A stretch of DNA of 24,963 bases from Chloroflexota bacterium (GTDB lineage Bacteria; Chloroflexota; Limnocylindria; Limnocylindrales; CSP1-4): assembly GCA_016200675.1 (NCBI GenBank), contig JACQEH010000228.1, forward strand, positions 1 through 24,963, in the 5' to 3' direction. The notes beneath the pieces were generated by a model that saw only the letters and a program-made list of their open reading frames with translations, had not been told where the DNA came from and did no database searches. The position numbers and the translations under genes were made by a program. Below, piece after piece: positions 13,673-21,190 of the stretch (the stretch's first letter is position 1; the number at the start of each line of letters is the position of its first letter).

Positions 13673-14733
13673 GCCAGACCCTCTACGAGCAGTACAAGGA
13701 TGCCCTCCGGCGTGGGCACGTCGCCGCCCTTCGCGGCAGGCTGGACGTCGCCCTCGCGGCGTATGAGGAAGCCGCGCTCATCGCCCCCGATCGGGCCCTG
13801 CCACACGCGAGCCTCGGCGACGTCTTCCAGCGCCTCGGGCGCGTCGAGGCGGCCGAGGCGGCCTATGCCGTCGCGCTCACTCGCGCTCCCGGCGACGAGG
13901 CGGCGCTCCGGGGTCGGGCCGAGCTCCGCGCCGGGCTCGGCAACCGGCTCGACGCGGCGCGCGACTTCGAGGCCCTGGCGGACGTCCTGGAGCACGCCGG
14001 ACGGCTCGTCGACGCCTGCGATGCGGCGCGACGGGCGCTCGAGCTCGCCGAGTCGCGCACCCGCCGCCGAGCCGTGGAGCGCCTGACCGGGCTGTTGCGC
14101 CAGCAGGACGCCGACCCCTCCGCCGCCGAGGCCCTGCGCCTCGCACTCCTGCTCCTCGAGCCAATCCGCGCCGACGCGTCGGACGACGCGGCCGCGGGCG
14201 ACGGAATCGACCTCGGTGCCGGATCCGCGGCCCCGGACGATGCCCGGGGCGCCGGCGCACCCGAGGACGCGCGCGGGACCGAATCGCCCGAGGGACACAC
14301 GCCCGGCCTGTCCGCAGCGGGCCCGCCCCGAACATCGCCGTGGACGCCGCCCCTGCTCGACCCGCCGTCCGCCCTGGCGTCCGCGGAGGCGATGCTCGAC
14401 GCCCACGACGTCGCCGGAGCGCGCCATCTTCTCCTCGAGCTGGCTGCCCAGCAGCGCGGCATCGGCCACCTCGATGCGGCGCTCGACGCCTGCCTCGCGC
14501 TGATGCCGATCGACCCGGCCGACACGGCCCTCCAGCTGGAGATCGCGGCCAACCAGGCGGCCCGCGGCTGGGTCGAGATCGCCGCCGAGAAGGTCCGCCT
14601 GCTCGGCCGCCTGTCGGAGCTCGATGACGATGCGGCCGCGAGCGAGGCCATCGCCGCGTTCGCCGCCGGGCAGGGCTTTGCCGACCCGGCACCTGCGGCA
14701 CCCGCGGAAGGCGCCGCCCCGAACGGGGCCTGA
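13669..14733 (+). CDS. TPR-repeat protein of unknown function
   Basis: A 354-residue protein with helical repeats of TPR type at about 10-110: for example RGRLDVALAAYEEAALIAPD and SLGDVFQRLGRVEAAEAAYA, with the Gly/Ala/Ala/Pro spacing of TPR motifs. A Gly/Ala/Asp/Pro-rich stretch (about 170-230) looks like a disordered linker, and a second helical repeat part follows (about 230-330) with LDAALDACLALMPIDPADTA. There is no signal peptide or membrane segment, so it should be a cytosolic scaffold or adaptor. The start overlaps the argF stop. Its partner is unknown; the neighbour downstream is the diadenylate cyclase gene. TPR assignment is confident, function is not. Confidence 0.8.
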   Translation: MSQTLYEQYKDALRRGHVAALRGRLDVALAAYEEAALIAPDRALPHASLGDVFQRLGRVEAAEAAYAVALTRAPGDEAALRGRAELRAGLGNRLDAARDFEALADVLEHAGRLVDACDAARRALELAESRTRRRAVERLTGLLRQQDADPSAAEALRLALLLLEPIRADASDDAAAGDGIDLGAGSAAPDDARGAGAPEDARGTESPEGHTPGLSAAGPPRTSPWTPPLLDPPSALASAEAMLDAHDVAGARHLLLELAAQQRGIGHLDAALDACLALMPIDPADTALQLEIAANQAARGWVEIAAEKVRLLGRLSELDDDAAASEAIAAFAAGQGFADPAPAAPAEGAAPNGA

Positions 14734-14739
14734 CCCCTC

Positions 14740-14752
14740 CCGCGACACGCGG
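14740..14752 (+). terminator. Small GC hairpin after the TPR gene
   Basis: CCGCG-ACA-CGCGG starts six bases after the TGA. It is short (5 bp) and has no T tract, so a terminator role is only suggested by position ahead of the separate cdaA promoter. Confidence 0.25.
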
Positions 14753-14794
14753 ATCGCCTTGCCGACAGGCGCGACCGGAGGCCTCGGACGACCG

Positions 14795-14834
14795 CGCCCG
14801 GCCCGGCGGAGCATCGAGACGCCCGGCCCGGCGG
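14795..14834. repeat. 15-bp direct repeats upstream of cdaA
   Basis: CGCCCGGCCCGGCGG occurs at 14795-14809 and 14820-14834 without mismatch, 25 bases start to start. The second copy covers the position where a -35 box would be for the cdaA -10 at 14851. Possible regulator sites; chance is not excluded in such GC-rich DNA. Confidence 0.45.
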
Positions 14835-14847
14835 GGAGGGGGTGCGA

Positions 14848-14856
14848 TGCTACACT
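14848..14856 (+). promoter_or_regulatory. Extended -10 promoter of cdaA
   Basis: TGC followed by TACACT (14851-14856) matches the TGn extended -10 form and lies nine bases before ATG 14866. The leader would be nearly absent. No -35 match was found, which an extended -10 can do without. Confidence 0.5.
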
Positions 14857-14865
14857 CGCTGGACG

Positions 14866-16014
14866 ATGCAGCAGCTCCTCGCGTCGATCCTGGACCAGGT
14901 TCGGCCCACGACACTGCTCGACATCGGGATCACGGCGCTCCTCGTCTACTGGCTCTTCAGCCTGATTCGCGGGACGCGCGCGGTCCGCCTCGTCATCGGC
15001 GTCAGTGTCCTCTTCGTCGTCTACTTCGCGGCCCAGGCGCTGACCCTCCGCCTCCTCACCCAGATCCTCCAGGCCGGGGCGGTCGTCGGCCTCTTCGCCC
15101 TCGTCGTCGTCTTCCAGCCGGAGCTGCGGCGGGCCCTCGAGCGGATCGGCCGCGTTGGCTCGTTCGCCTGGCTCTTCCCGGGCGAGAACACCGTGGCCGT
15201 GCACGTGTCCGCGGACGTCGCCCGGGCGGCCTCGCTCCTTTCGGGCGAGGGCCACGGCGCCCTCATCGTCCTCGAGCGCGACACAGGCCTCGAGGAGATC
15301 GCCGAGACCGGGGTGATGATCCACGGCGACCTCTCGGTCGACCTTCTCAGCACGATCTTCATGCCCCGCAGCGCCCTCCATGACGGGGCCGTCATCGTCC
15401 GGGGGGCGACCATCCTGGCCGCCGGGGCGCTCCTCCCGTTGACGGAGACGACGGTCCACACGGAGCGCTTCGGGACGCGCCATCGGGCCGCTCTCGGCAT
15501 CACCGAGCAGACGGACGCGGTCGTCGTCGTGGTCTCCGAGGAGAACGGCCAGGTCAGCCTCGTCGAACGGGCCAGGATCGTCCGCAACCTCAACGAGCTG
15601 CAGCTCGCCCGGGCCATCCGCGAGCTGCTGGATCCGGCAGCCGACGGGACCCGCCGGCGGATCCGGGGCCGGACGGGCAGCAGAGCCCCGACGCTGGCCG
15701 ACCTCGGCCAGCTCGTCCGTCGATCGAACCGGCGAACCCAGGCCGCGCCCGAGGCGCTCGCCTCCGCCGCACCGGCAGTCCCGGCGCCCCCACCCGGGTC
15801 GTCGGCGGTCGCGGCCGCGGGCGAGCCTGTCCCGGCGACGGAAGCGGACGTTGCCCCTGACGCCGACGCCGCCGACGAGGTGGGCGGCACCCCCAGGGCT
15901 GACGCCGCCGCGCTGGCACGAGGCGGCGCCGACGCGATGTCCGGGACGCCGGACGCCGCGCACGCAGCGCCCGTGGGCGACCTCCGCGGGCCGGCCGCCA
16001 GGAAGGCCGGATGA
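14866..16014 (+). CDS. cdaA: Diadenylate cyclase CdaA (c-di-AMP synthase)
   Basis: CdaA joins two ATP into cyclic di-AMP at the membrane. Three hydrophobic segments lie at about 17-34, 40-60 and 64-82, followed by the DAC domain to about 255. Both catalytic signatures are present: Asp173-Gly-Ala (LHDGAVIVRG) and Arg205-His-Arg (FGTRHRAALG). ATG 14866 fits the family start; an in-frame upstream ATG at 14842 precedes the -10 and is unlikely. Family members are near 270 residues, but this one has 382, the extra 125 or so being Ala/Pro/Arg/Asp-rich and probably disordered. cdaR overlaps its stop (ATGA), the usual partner. Confidence 0.95.
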   Translation: MQQLLASILDQVRPTTLLDIGITALLVYWLFSLIRGTRAVRLVIGVSVLFVVYFAAQALTLRLLTQILQAGAVVGLFALVVVFQPELRRALERIGRVGSFAWLFPGENTVAVHVSADVARAASLLSGEGHGALIVLERDTGLEEIAETGVMIHGDLSVDLLSTIFMPRSALHDGAVIVRGATILAAGALLPLTETTVHTERFGTRHRAALGITEQTDAVVVVVSEENGQVSLVERARIVRNLNELQLARAIRELLDPAADGTRRRIRGRTGSRAPTLADLGQLVRRSNRRTQAAPEALASAAPAVPAPPPGSSAVAAAGEPVPATEADVAPDADAADEVGGTPRADAAALARGGADAMSGTPDAAHAAPVGDLRGPAARKAG

Positions 16015-17255
16015 AGCGCGGGATCCGCCTCCTCGTCCACAATTGGCCGCTCAAGCTCGGCGCGTTGGCTCTGGCCACGCTCCTGTACGCCGGCCTCGTG
16101 ATTTCCTCCAGCGCCCAGCTCTTCGAGGGCTCCGTACCGATCGAGACGCTGGGCCTCTCCTCGAGCGTCACGATCCTGTCCGACCTCGGCGCCGTCCGGC
16201 GCGTTCGCTACTTCGCGCCCGAGGACCTCGGCCTCCGCCTCGACAGCTCAAGCTTCCGGGCCACGGTCGACCTGTCGGCAATCCCCGCGACCGGTGGCCG
16301 GACCTCGGTCGCAGTCCGCGTCTCCGCCGTCGATCCGCGGATCCAGGTCCTCGACTACGAGCCGCGCCAGATCACGGTCCAGCTCGACGCCGTCATCAGC
16401 CGGACGGTTCCGATCCGGGCCGTCCTCGGCCCCATCCCGACCGGCCTAGACGTCGGCGATCCGACGCTCTCGGTGGCCGAGGCCACCGTCAGCGGCGCCG
16501 CCTCGATCGTGAACCGGGTTGCCGAGGCCCAGGCCCGGTTCAGCGTCGACGCCTCGGGCATCGACATCAATCGTACGGTCGACCTCCTTCCGGTCGACGC
16601 CGGCGGCGAGCCGCTGATGCCCGTTGACGTGACCCCGGCTGCCGTTCGCGTCCGCCTGGCGATCTTCACCAACCGCCAGACCCGCTCGCTGCCGGTCCGG
16701 CCCATCGTCGTCGGCACGCCTGCCGCCGGATTCGAGGTCGCCGCGGTGAGCACGGCGCCGCTCGTCGTCTCGATCGAGGGGGACGTCGACAACATCGCCC
16801 CCCTCGAGTTCGCCGACACCGCCCCGATCACGATCACGGGCGCCTCCTCGACGGTGACGATCGACATCCCGCTCTCGCTCCCTGAAGGCGTGCAGGCGCC
16901 CGGGTTCACCACCGTCCATGTCGTCGTGACCCTGCGGCCGATCACGGCGACCAGGACGTTCGACGCGGGCCTCGTCCTGTTCGGGGCACGCGCCGACCGA
17001 ACCTACGCCCTGTCGACAGGCCGCGTCCTCGTGACCATCGGCGGCCCGGTCGCCGACCTCGACCGCCTCTCCGGGTCGTCGCTGACCCTGACGCTCGACG
17101 TTTCGGGCCTCGACGTCGGCGCCCACCAGGTCACGGCGGCCGCCAACCTCATCACCGGGCTCAGCCTCATCGGGGCGAGCCCCAACCCGATCACGGTGAC
17201 CGTCGGCACGTCGACCCCGCCCACGCCGGCAGTCACGCCCTCGCCCGGACCCTGA
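16011..17255 (+). CDS. cdaR: YbbR-domain protein CdaR
   Basis: CdaR is the membrane-anchored regulator of CdaA in Firmicutes; that role is taken from family knowledge and context. The 414-residue protein has a short basic N-terminus, one membrane anchor (about 14-34, LKLGALALATLLYAGLVIS), and then a long extracytoplasmic beta-rich part. This holds about four YbbR-like repeats, visible as recurring segments such as VPIETLGLSSSV, VPIRAVLGPIPTGLDVGDPT, LPVRPIVVGTPAAGFEVAAV and FDAGLVLFGARADRTYALS. It ends in a Thr/Pro-rich tail. The ATG overlaps the cdaA stop, implying paired synthesis, and glmM follows as in the known cdaA-cdaR-glmM operon. Confidence 0.9.
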   Translation: MKRGIRLLVHNWPLKLGALALATLLYAGLVISSSAQLFEGSVPIETLGLSSSVTILSDLGAVRRVRYFAPEDLGLRLDSSSFRATVDLSAIPATGGRTSVAVRVSAVDPRIQVLDYEPRQITVQLDAVISRTVPIRAVLGPIPTGLDVGDPTLSVAEATVSGAASIVNRVAEAQARFSVDASGIDINRTVDLLPVDAGGEPLMPVDVTPAAVRVRLAIFTNRQTRSLPVRPIVVGTPAAGFEVAAVSTAPLVVSIEGDVDNIAPLEFADTAPITITGASSTVTIDIPLSLPEGVQAPGFTTVHVVVTLRPITATRTFDAGLVLFGARADRTYALSTGRVLVTIGGPVADLDRLSGSSLTLTLDVSGLDVGAHQVTAAANLITGLSLIGASPNPITVTVGTSTPPTPAVTPSPGP

Positions 17256-17258
17256 CCC

Positions 17259-17277
17259 GACGGGGCCGGTCCCCGTC
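17259..17277 (+). terminator. GC hairpin after cdaR
   Basis: GACGGGG (17259-17265), loop CCGGT, CCCCGTC (17271-17277), a perfect 7-bp stem beginning three bases after the stop. There is no T tract, so it could be a weak terminator or an mRNA 3'-end protector between cdaR and glmM. Confidence 0.4.
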
Positions 17278-17334
17278 ACAGCCGTCCCTGCCGTCGCCGG
17301 GCATCATTGGCGAAGGGCAACGAGAACCAGACGC

Positions 17335-17340
17335 GGAGGA
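17335..17340 (+). promoter_or_regulatory. Ribosome binding site for glmM
   Basis: GGAGGA lies 11 bases before GTG 17352, somewhat far but the only strong site. It supports the GTG over the in-frame TTG at 17307, which would add 15 residues absent from the family. Confidence 0.5.
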
Positions 17341-17351
17341 ACCCCGAGACC

Positions 17352-18686
17352 GTGGCTCGCCTGTTCGGCACCGATGGCATTAGCGGCGTCGCCAACATCG
17401 ACCTCCGGCCGACGATGGCCTACGCCCTCGGCAGGGCAACCGCCTACCGGCTGGCCCGGGATCACGGCTCGATCGTCGTCGGCCAGGACACCCGCCAATC
17501 CGGGGACATGTTCGTGGCCGCGATCACGGCCGGCGCGACGAGCATGGGGAGCGATGTCCACCGGGTCGGGGTGGTGCCCACGCCGGCCCTCGCGTTCCTG
17601 GCCGGGAGCGGCAGCCACGCGGCCGGGATCATGGTCTCGGCATCGCACAACCCGGCCGCCGACAACGGCCTCAAGGTCCTCGATGCGGCGGGCCTGAAGC
17701 TCGACGATCCCGTCGAGGACGAGCTCGAACAGCTGATCTGGCGGACCGAGGAGCTGGGAGGCGTCGGCAACGGCGAGCTCGGCCGGGCCATCGACGCCAC
17801 GGACCAGGTGGCCGGCTACGTCGAGGATCGGCTGCGCCTCGCCCGGGCCGTCGACGCCGGCGGCCTCCGGATCATCCTGGACGCCGCGAACGGGTCGGGG
17901 TTCGGCGTGGCGCCGGGCATCCTCACCGCGACCGGGGCGTCGGTCGAGGTCATCAATGCCGCCCCGGACGGGCGCAACATCAACCTCGAGTGCGGGGCCA
18001 CGGATCCGGCGGGCCTCGCCCGGGTCGTGGCGGCACGCGGGGCGGACGCCGGCTTCGCCCTTGACGGCGACGCCGACCGCTTGATCGCGGTCGATGCCGC
18101 GGGCAGCGTCGTGGACGGCGATCAGGTCCTCGGGATCCTGGCCCTCGAGCGCCTGGGGCGCGACGCGCTCGCGGGGCGGACGCTCGTCGTCTCGGTCCTC
18201 TCGAACGGAGGCCTCCAGCGAGCCGTGGAGGCGGCCGGCGGCATCGTCGTCCGTACGCCCGTCGGCGACAAGTACATCCTCGACGGCATGCAGGTTGCCG
18301 GGGCCGGTCTGGGCGGCGAGAAGAGCGGCCACGTGATCGTGGCCGAGCACACGACATCGGGAGACGGGATCGTCACCGCCCTCGAGGTCCTGCGGGTGAT
18401 GGTCCAGGCGGGCCGGCCGCTCGCGGAGCTCGCCGCCGGCATCCGGCTCATGCCTCAGCAACAGCGGGCCGTGCGGGTGCGTCACAAGGACCAGTGGGAA
18501 GGGGATCCGGCCCTCCAGCGGGCGATCGAAGCGGCGCGCCAGCGTCTCGGGGATGCCGGTCGGATCCTCGTCAGGCCCTCCGGCACCGAGCCCGCCCTGC
18601 GGGTCATGGTCGAGGGGTCCGACGCCGCAGTCGTCTCGGAGCTGGCCGACGCCCTGGCTGCCCTCGCGGCGGAGCGACTACACTGA
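17352..18686 (+). CDS. glmM: Phosphoglucosamine mutase
   Basis: GlmM converts glucosamine-6-phosphate to glucosamine-1-phosphate for UDP-GlcNAc and the cell wall. The 444 residues match the family length. Seen in order: ARLFGTDGISG at the start, the phosphoserine loop SASHNP with catalytic Ser98, the metal loop DGDADR (238-243), the sugar loop EKSGH (323-327) and the phosphate loop RPSGTEP (408-414). The usual Arg in FGTDGIRG is Ser11 here, a deviation in a highly conserved loop. Within cdaA-cdaR-glmM, CdaA is known in Firmicutes to bind and be inhibited by GlmM; that may apply here. Confidence 0.96.
   Translation: MARLFGTDGISGVANIDLRPTMAYALGRATAYRLARDHGSIVVGQDTRQSGDMFVAAITAGATSMGSDVHRVGVVPTPALAFLAGSGSHAAGIMVSASHNPAADNGLKVLDAAGLKLDDPVEDELEQLIWRTEELGGVGNGELGRAIDATDQVAGYVEDRLRLARAVDAGGLRIILDAANGSGFGVAPGILTATGASVEVINAAPDGRNINLECGATDPAGLARVVAARGADAGFALDGDADRLIAVDAAGSVVDGDQVLGILALERLGRDALAGRTLVVSVLSNGGLQRAVEAAGGIVVRTPVGDKYILDGMQVAGAGLGGEKSGHVIVAEHTTSGDGIVTALEVLRVMVQAGRPLAELAAGIRLMPQQQRAVRVRHKDQWEGDPALQRAIEAARQRLGDAGRILVRPSGTEPALRVMVEGSDAAVVSELADALAALAAERLH
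18679..18684 (+). promoter_or_regulatory. Possible -10 for glmS
   Basis: TACACT is formed by the last codons and stop of glmM. It is the same hexamer as at cdaA, and would give a leader of about 70 bases before the glmS ATG. No good -35 was seen. Confidence 0.3.
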
Positions 18687-18691
18687 TCGCG

Positions 18692-18754
18692 GTGCCCATC
18701 CCATCGAGCCAGGAAACGCCCGGCGTGGCCGGAGCGACCAGACGAGGAACCTGA
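18692..18754 (+). CDS. Possible short upstream ORF ahead of glmS
   Basis: A GTG seven bases after TACACT opens a 20-codon frame that reads VPIPSSQETPGVAGATRRGT and ends six bases before the glmS ATG. If the promoter is real it would be a near-leaderless leader peptide. There is no run of control codons and no visible attenuator, so this may be chance. Confidence 0.15.
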   Translation: MPIPSSQETPGVAGATRRGT

Positions 18755-18760
18755 CCACCG

Positions 18761-20593
18761 ATGTGCGGCATCGTCGGTTACACCGGCCCCCGCGAAGCGG
18801 GACCCATTCTCATCGAAGGCCTTCGGCGCCTCGAGTACCGGGGCTACGATTCGGCGGGCATCGCCCTCGTCGACGAGGAGGGCGACCTCTTCGTCGAGAA
18901 GAAAGCCGGCAAGCTCGCCAACCTGACGACGGCCATCGCCGACCGGACTCCCCACGCGGCCATGGGCCTGGCCCACACCCGCTGGGCGACCCACGGCCGG
19001 CCGAACGACCTGAACGCCCATCCCCACGTCGACTGCACAGGCAAGATCACGGTCATCCACAACGGGATCATCGAGAACTTTCGGGAGCTCCGGGACGGCC
19101 TCGAGGCCCGCGGCCACGTCCTCGAGTCGGAGACGGACACCGAGGCCCTCGCCCATCTCGTCGAGGAGGCCTACCAGGGCGACCTGGCCGATGCCGTCCG
19201 GGCGGCCCTCCGGCAGGTCGTCGGGGCCTACGCCCTGGTGGTCATGCATCGAGAGGAGGCCGGCCGCCTCGTCGGCGCGCGCCAGGATGTTCCCTTCGTG
19301 GTGGGCCTCAACGGCGAGGAATCGTTCATCGCCAGCGACGTCGCGGCGATCCTCGCCCACACCGACCGGATCGTCTTCCTCGAGGAGGGTGACGTCGCCG
19401 ACGTCCGGCCGACCGGGGTCCTGGTCACCGATGTCGAGGGCAACGAGCGCATCCGGCTCGAGACCCGCATCGACTGGTCGCCCGAAGTCGCCGAGAAGGG
19501 CGGCTTCGAGCACTTCATGCTCAAGGAGATCCACGAGCAGCCGACGGCCCTCCGCCAGTCCCTGGCGGGTCGGGTCGGCCGCGACGGGCGGGTCCACGTG
19601 CCCGAGATCGAGGCCCTTCTGCCGGCGCTCCGCGAGATCACCCGGATCGAGCTCGTCGCCTGCGGCACGGCGTCCTACGCGGCTCTCGTGGGGGCCGCCG
19701 CCCTCGAGGCCTGGACCGGGCTTCCGGCCCGGGTCACGGTCGGCTCCGAGTTCCGCTACAGCCCGCCGCCCCTCGACGGGCGGACCCTGGTCATCGCCGT
19801 GACCCAGTCGGGCGAGACGGCCGACACGATCGCCCCGACCCGCTTCGCGCGCGGGCGCGGCTGTCCGATCGTGGCCATCACCAATACCGTCGGCTCGGCC
19901 ATCACCCGCGAGGCGGACGCGGTCCTCTTCCTGCAGGCAGGCCCGGAGATCGCCGTGGCTGCCTCGAAGACCTTCGTCACCCAGGTCACCACCCTCGTCG
20001 TCCTGGCGGCGGCGATCGGGCGCCTCCGGAGCATGATGCCCGAGGCGGCCGAGGTCGAGCTGGCAACGGCCCTCCGCGCCCTGCCGGACGCCGCCCAGCG
20101 GGCGCTCGAGCTGAATGCCCCGCACGCCCGCGACCTGGCCCGGCGCTACGTCAACTCGCGCGGCTTCATGTTCGTCGGCCGCGGCTCGACGTATCCGGCC
20201 GCCCTGGAGGGCGCCCTGAAGCTAAAGGAGATCAGCTACGTTCATGCCGAGGGCTACCCGGCCGGCGAGCTGAAGCATGGCCCGATCTCGCTCCTCGACG
20301 CCGAGTGCCCGCTCGTCGCGGTCGCGACGCGCTCGTCGACCTACGACAAGCTCATCAGCAACGTGATGGAGGGCCGGGCCCGCGACGCCCGGGTCATCGC
20401 CGTGGCCACCGAGGGCGATCCCCAGATCGAGCGCTTCGCCGACGACGTCTGCTGGGTGCCCGACACGCACGAGGCTGTCAGCGCCGTCCTGGCGATCATC
20501 CCCCTCCAGCTCTTCGCCTACCACGTGGCCATCGCCAGGGGAACCGACGTGGACCAGCCGCGCAACCTGGCGAAGTCCGTCACGGTCGAGTAG
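18761..20593 (+). CDS. glmS: Glutamine-fructose-6-phosphate aminotransferase (isomerising)
   Basis: GlmS makes glucosamine-6-phosphate from fructose-6-phosphate and glutamine, the step before GlmM. The 610 residues show the N-terminal glutaminase with catalytic Cys2 (MCGIVGYTG), RRLEYRGYDSAG and HTRWATHG, HNGIIENF; then two SIS sugar-isomerase domains (about 290-420 and 460-590) with ACGTASYAALVGA, TQSGETADT, AEGYPAGELKHGP and the end NLAKSVTVE. GAGGAA stands upstream of ATG 18761. The 74-base gap after glmM is too short for a glmS ribozyme. Its place after glmM puts both amino-sugar steps together. Confidence 0.97.
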   Translation: MCGIVGYTGPREAGPILIEGLRRLEYRGYDSAGIALVDEEGDLFVEKKAGKLANLTTAIADRTPHAAMGLAHTRWATHGRPNDLNAHPHVDCTGKITVIHNGIIENFRELRDGLEARGHVLESETDTEALAHLVEEAYQGDLADAVRAALRQVVGAYALVVMHREEAGRLVGARQDVPFVVGLNGEESFIASDVAAILAHTDRIVFLEEGDVADVRPTGVLVTDVEGNERIRLETRIDWSPEVAEKGGFEHFMLKEIHEQPTALRQSLAGRVGRDGRVHVPEIEALLPALREITRIELVACGTASYAALVGAAALEAWTGLPARVTVGSEFRYSPPPLDGRTLVIAVTQSGETADTIAPTRFARGRGCPIVAITNTVGSAITREADAVLFLQAGPEIAVAASKTFVTQVTTLVVLAAAIGRLRSMMPEAAEVELATALRALPDAAQRALELNAPHARDLARRYVNSRGFMFVGRGSTYPAALEGALKLKEISYVHAEGYPAGELKHGPISLLDAECPLVAVATRSSTYDKLISNVMEGRARDARVIAVATEGDPQIERFADDVCWVPDTHEAVSAVLAIIPLQLFAYHVAIARGTDVDQPRNLAKSVTVE

Positions 20594-20599
20594 CCGCCG

Positions 20600-21079
20600 A
20601 TGCCCGATGGCGATCGTGTCGCCGAGGCCATGGACGCGGCGGGGGAGGCCGGCGGCCTCCCGACTGCCGTTCCGGCCGGCACCACGGAACTCGGCATCGA
20701 CATCATCAAGGTAGAGCGGATCCGCCGCTCCCTCGATCGCTTCGGGAGCCGCTTCAGCACCCGGGTCCTGACCGAGGCCGAACAGCGCTACGTCCGGGAT
20801 CGGCCGGAGACGTTCGCCGGGCGCTGGGCGGCCAAGGAGGCGGTCAGCAAGGTCCTCGGCCTCGGGGTCCGGGGCATCGGCTGGCGGGACATCGAGATCG
20901 AGCGAATGCCGACCGGCCAGCCGGCCGTGCGCCTCCACGGACGGGCCGCCGGCCGGGCGAGCCAGCTGGGCATGGACCGCATCGCCGTCTCGATCACCCA
21001 CGAGTCCGAGTACGCCGTCGCCATCGCCTTCGGCATCCGGACCGCCGGCGGGCGCTACGTCTTCCCTCTCGACATCTAG
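20600..21079 (+). CDS. acpS: Holo-[acyl-carrier-protein] synthase
   Basis: AcpS transfers 4'-phosphopantetheine from CoA to acyl carrier protein. The core begins at residue 31 (LGIDIIKVERI, metal-binding Asp34) and includes FAGRWAAKEAVSKVLGLGVR with Glu80 and the C-terminal SITHESEYAVAIAFG. The 159 residues include some 30 N-terminal residues, Ala/Gly-rich, not usual in the family; the real start may be later, but no strong alternative is seen (ATG 20630 is possible). The stop is TAG at 21077, after which the same frame stays open for 36 more codons. It lies six bases after glmS and before nnrD, a common neighbour. Confidence 0.9.
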   Translation: MPDGDRVAEAMDAAGEAGGLPTAVPAGTTELGIDIIKVERIRRSLDRFGSRFSTRVLTEAEQRYVRDRPETFAGRWAAKEAVSKVLGLGVRGIGWRDIEIERMPTGQPAVRLHGRAAGRASQLGMDRIAVSITHESEYAVAIAFGIRTAGGRYVFPLDI

Positions 21080-21190
21080 GCACGGCTCGACGACCGGGAA
21101 CGGCGGATCCTGGCGCGCATGGAGCGTCTCAGGACGATGCACGAGGCCACGGCCGCCGAGGCAGGCCTCGCCGAGCCTGAGCGTGCCTGA
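21080..21190 (+). other. In-frame continuation of acpS beyond its TAG
   Basis: The acpS frame continues 36 sense codons past TAG to TGA 21188-21190, overlapping the nnrD start by eight bases. The segment has coding-like third positions (about 83% G or C) and a charged amphipathic pattern (ARLDDRERRILARMERLRT). One base change (TAG to GAG) would make a continuous acpS tail. Alternatively an ATG at 21119 opens a 23-codon ORF, or the segment is plain intergenic DNA. Confidence 0.35.

Noticed and set aside
13330..15963. Very long minus-strand open frame opposite argF, the TPR gene and cdaA
   Set aside because: It is the GC-driven shadow of three well-identified + strand genes; its Arg/Ala/Gly/Pro-rich translation has no recognisable domain.
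17307..17351. TTG start for glmM adding 15 residues
   Set aside because: Family proteins begin at ARLFGTDG; GGAGGA lies ahead of GTG 17352.
18687..18760. glmS ribozyme in the leader
   Set aside because: The gap is only 74 bases and shows no recognisable ribozyme core or fold.
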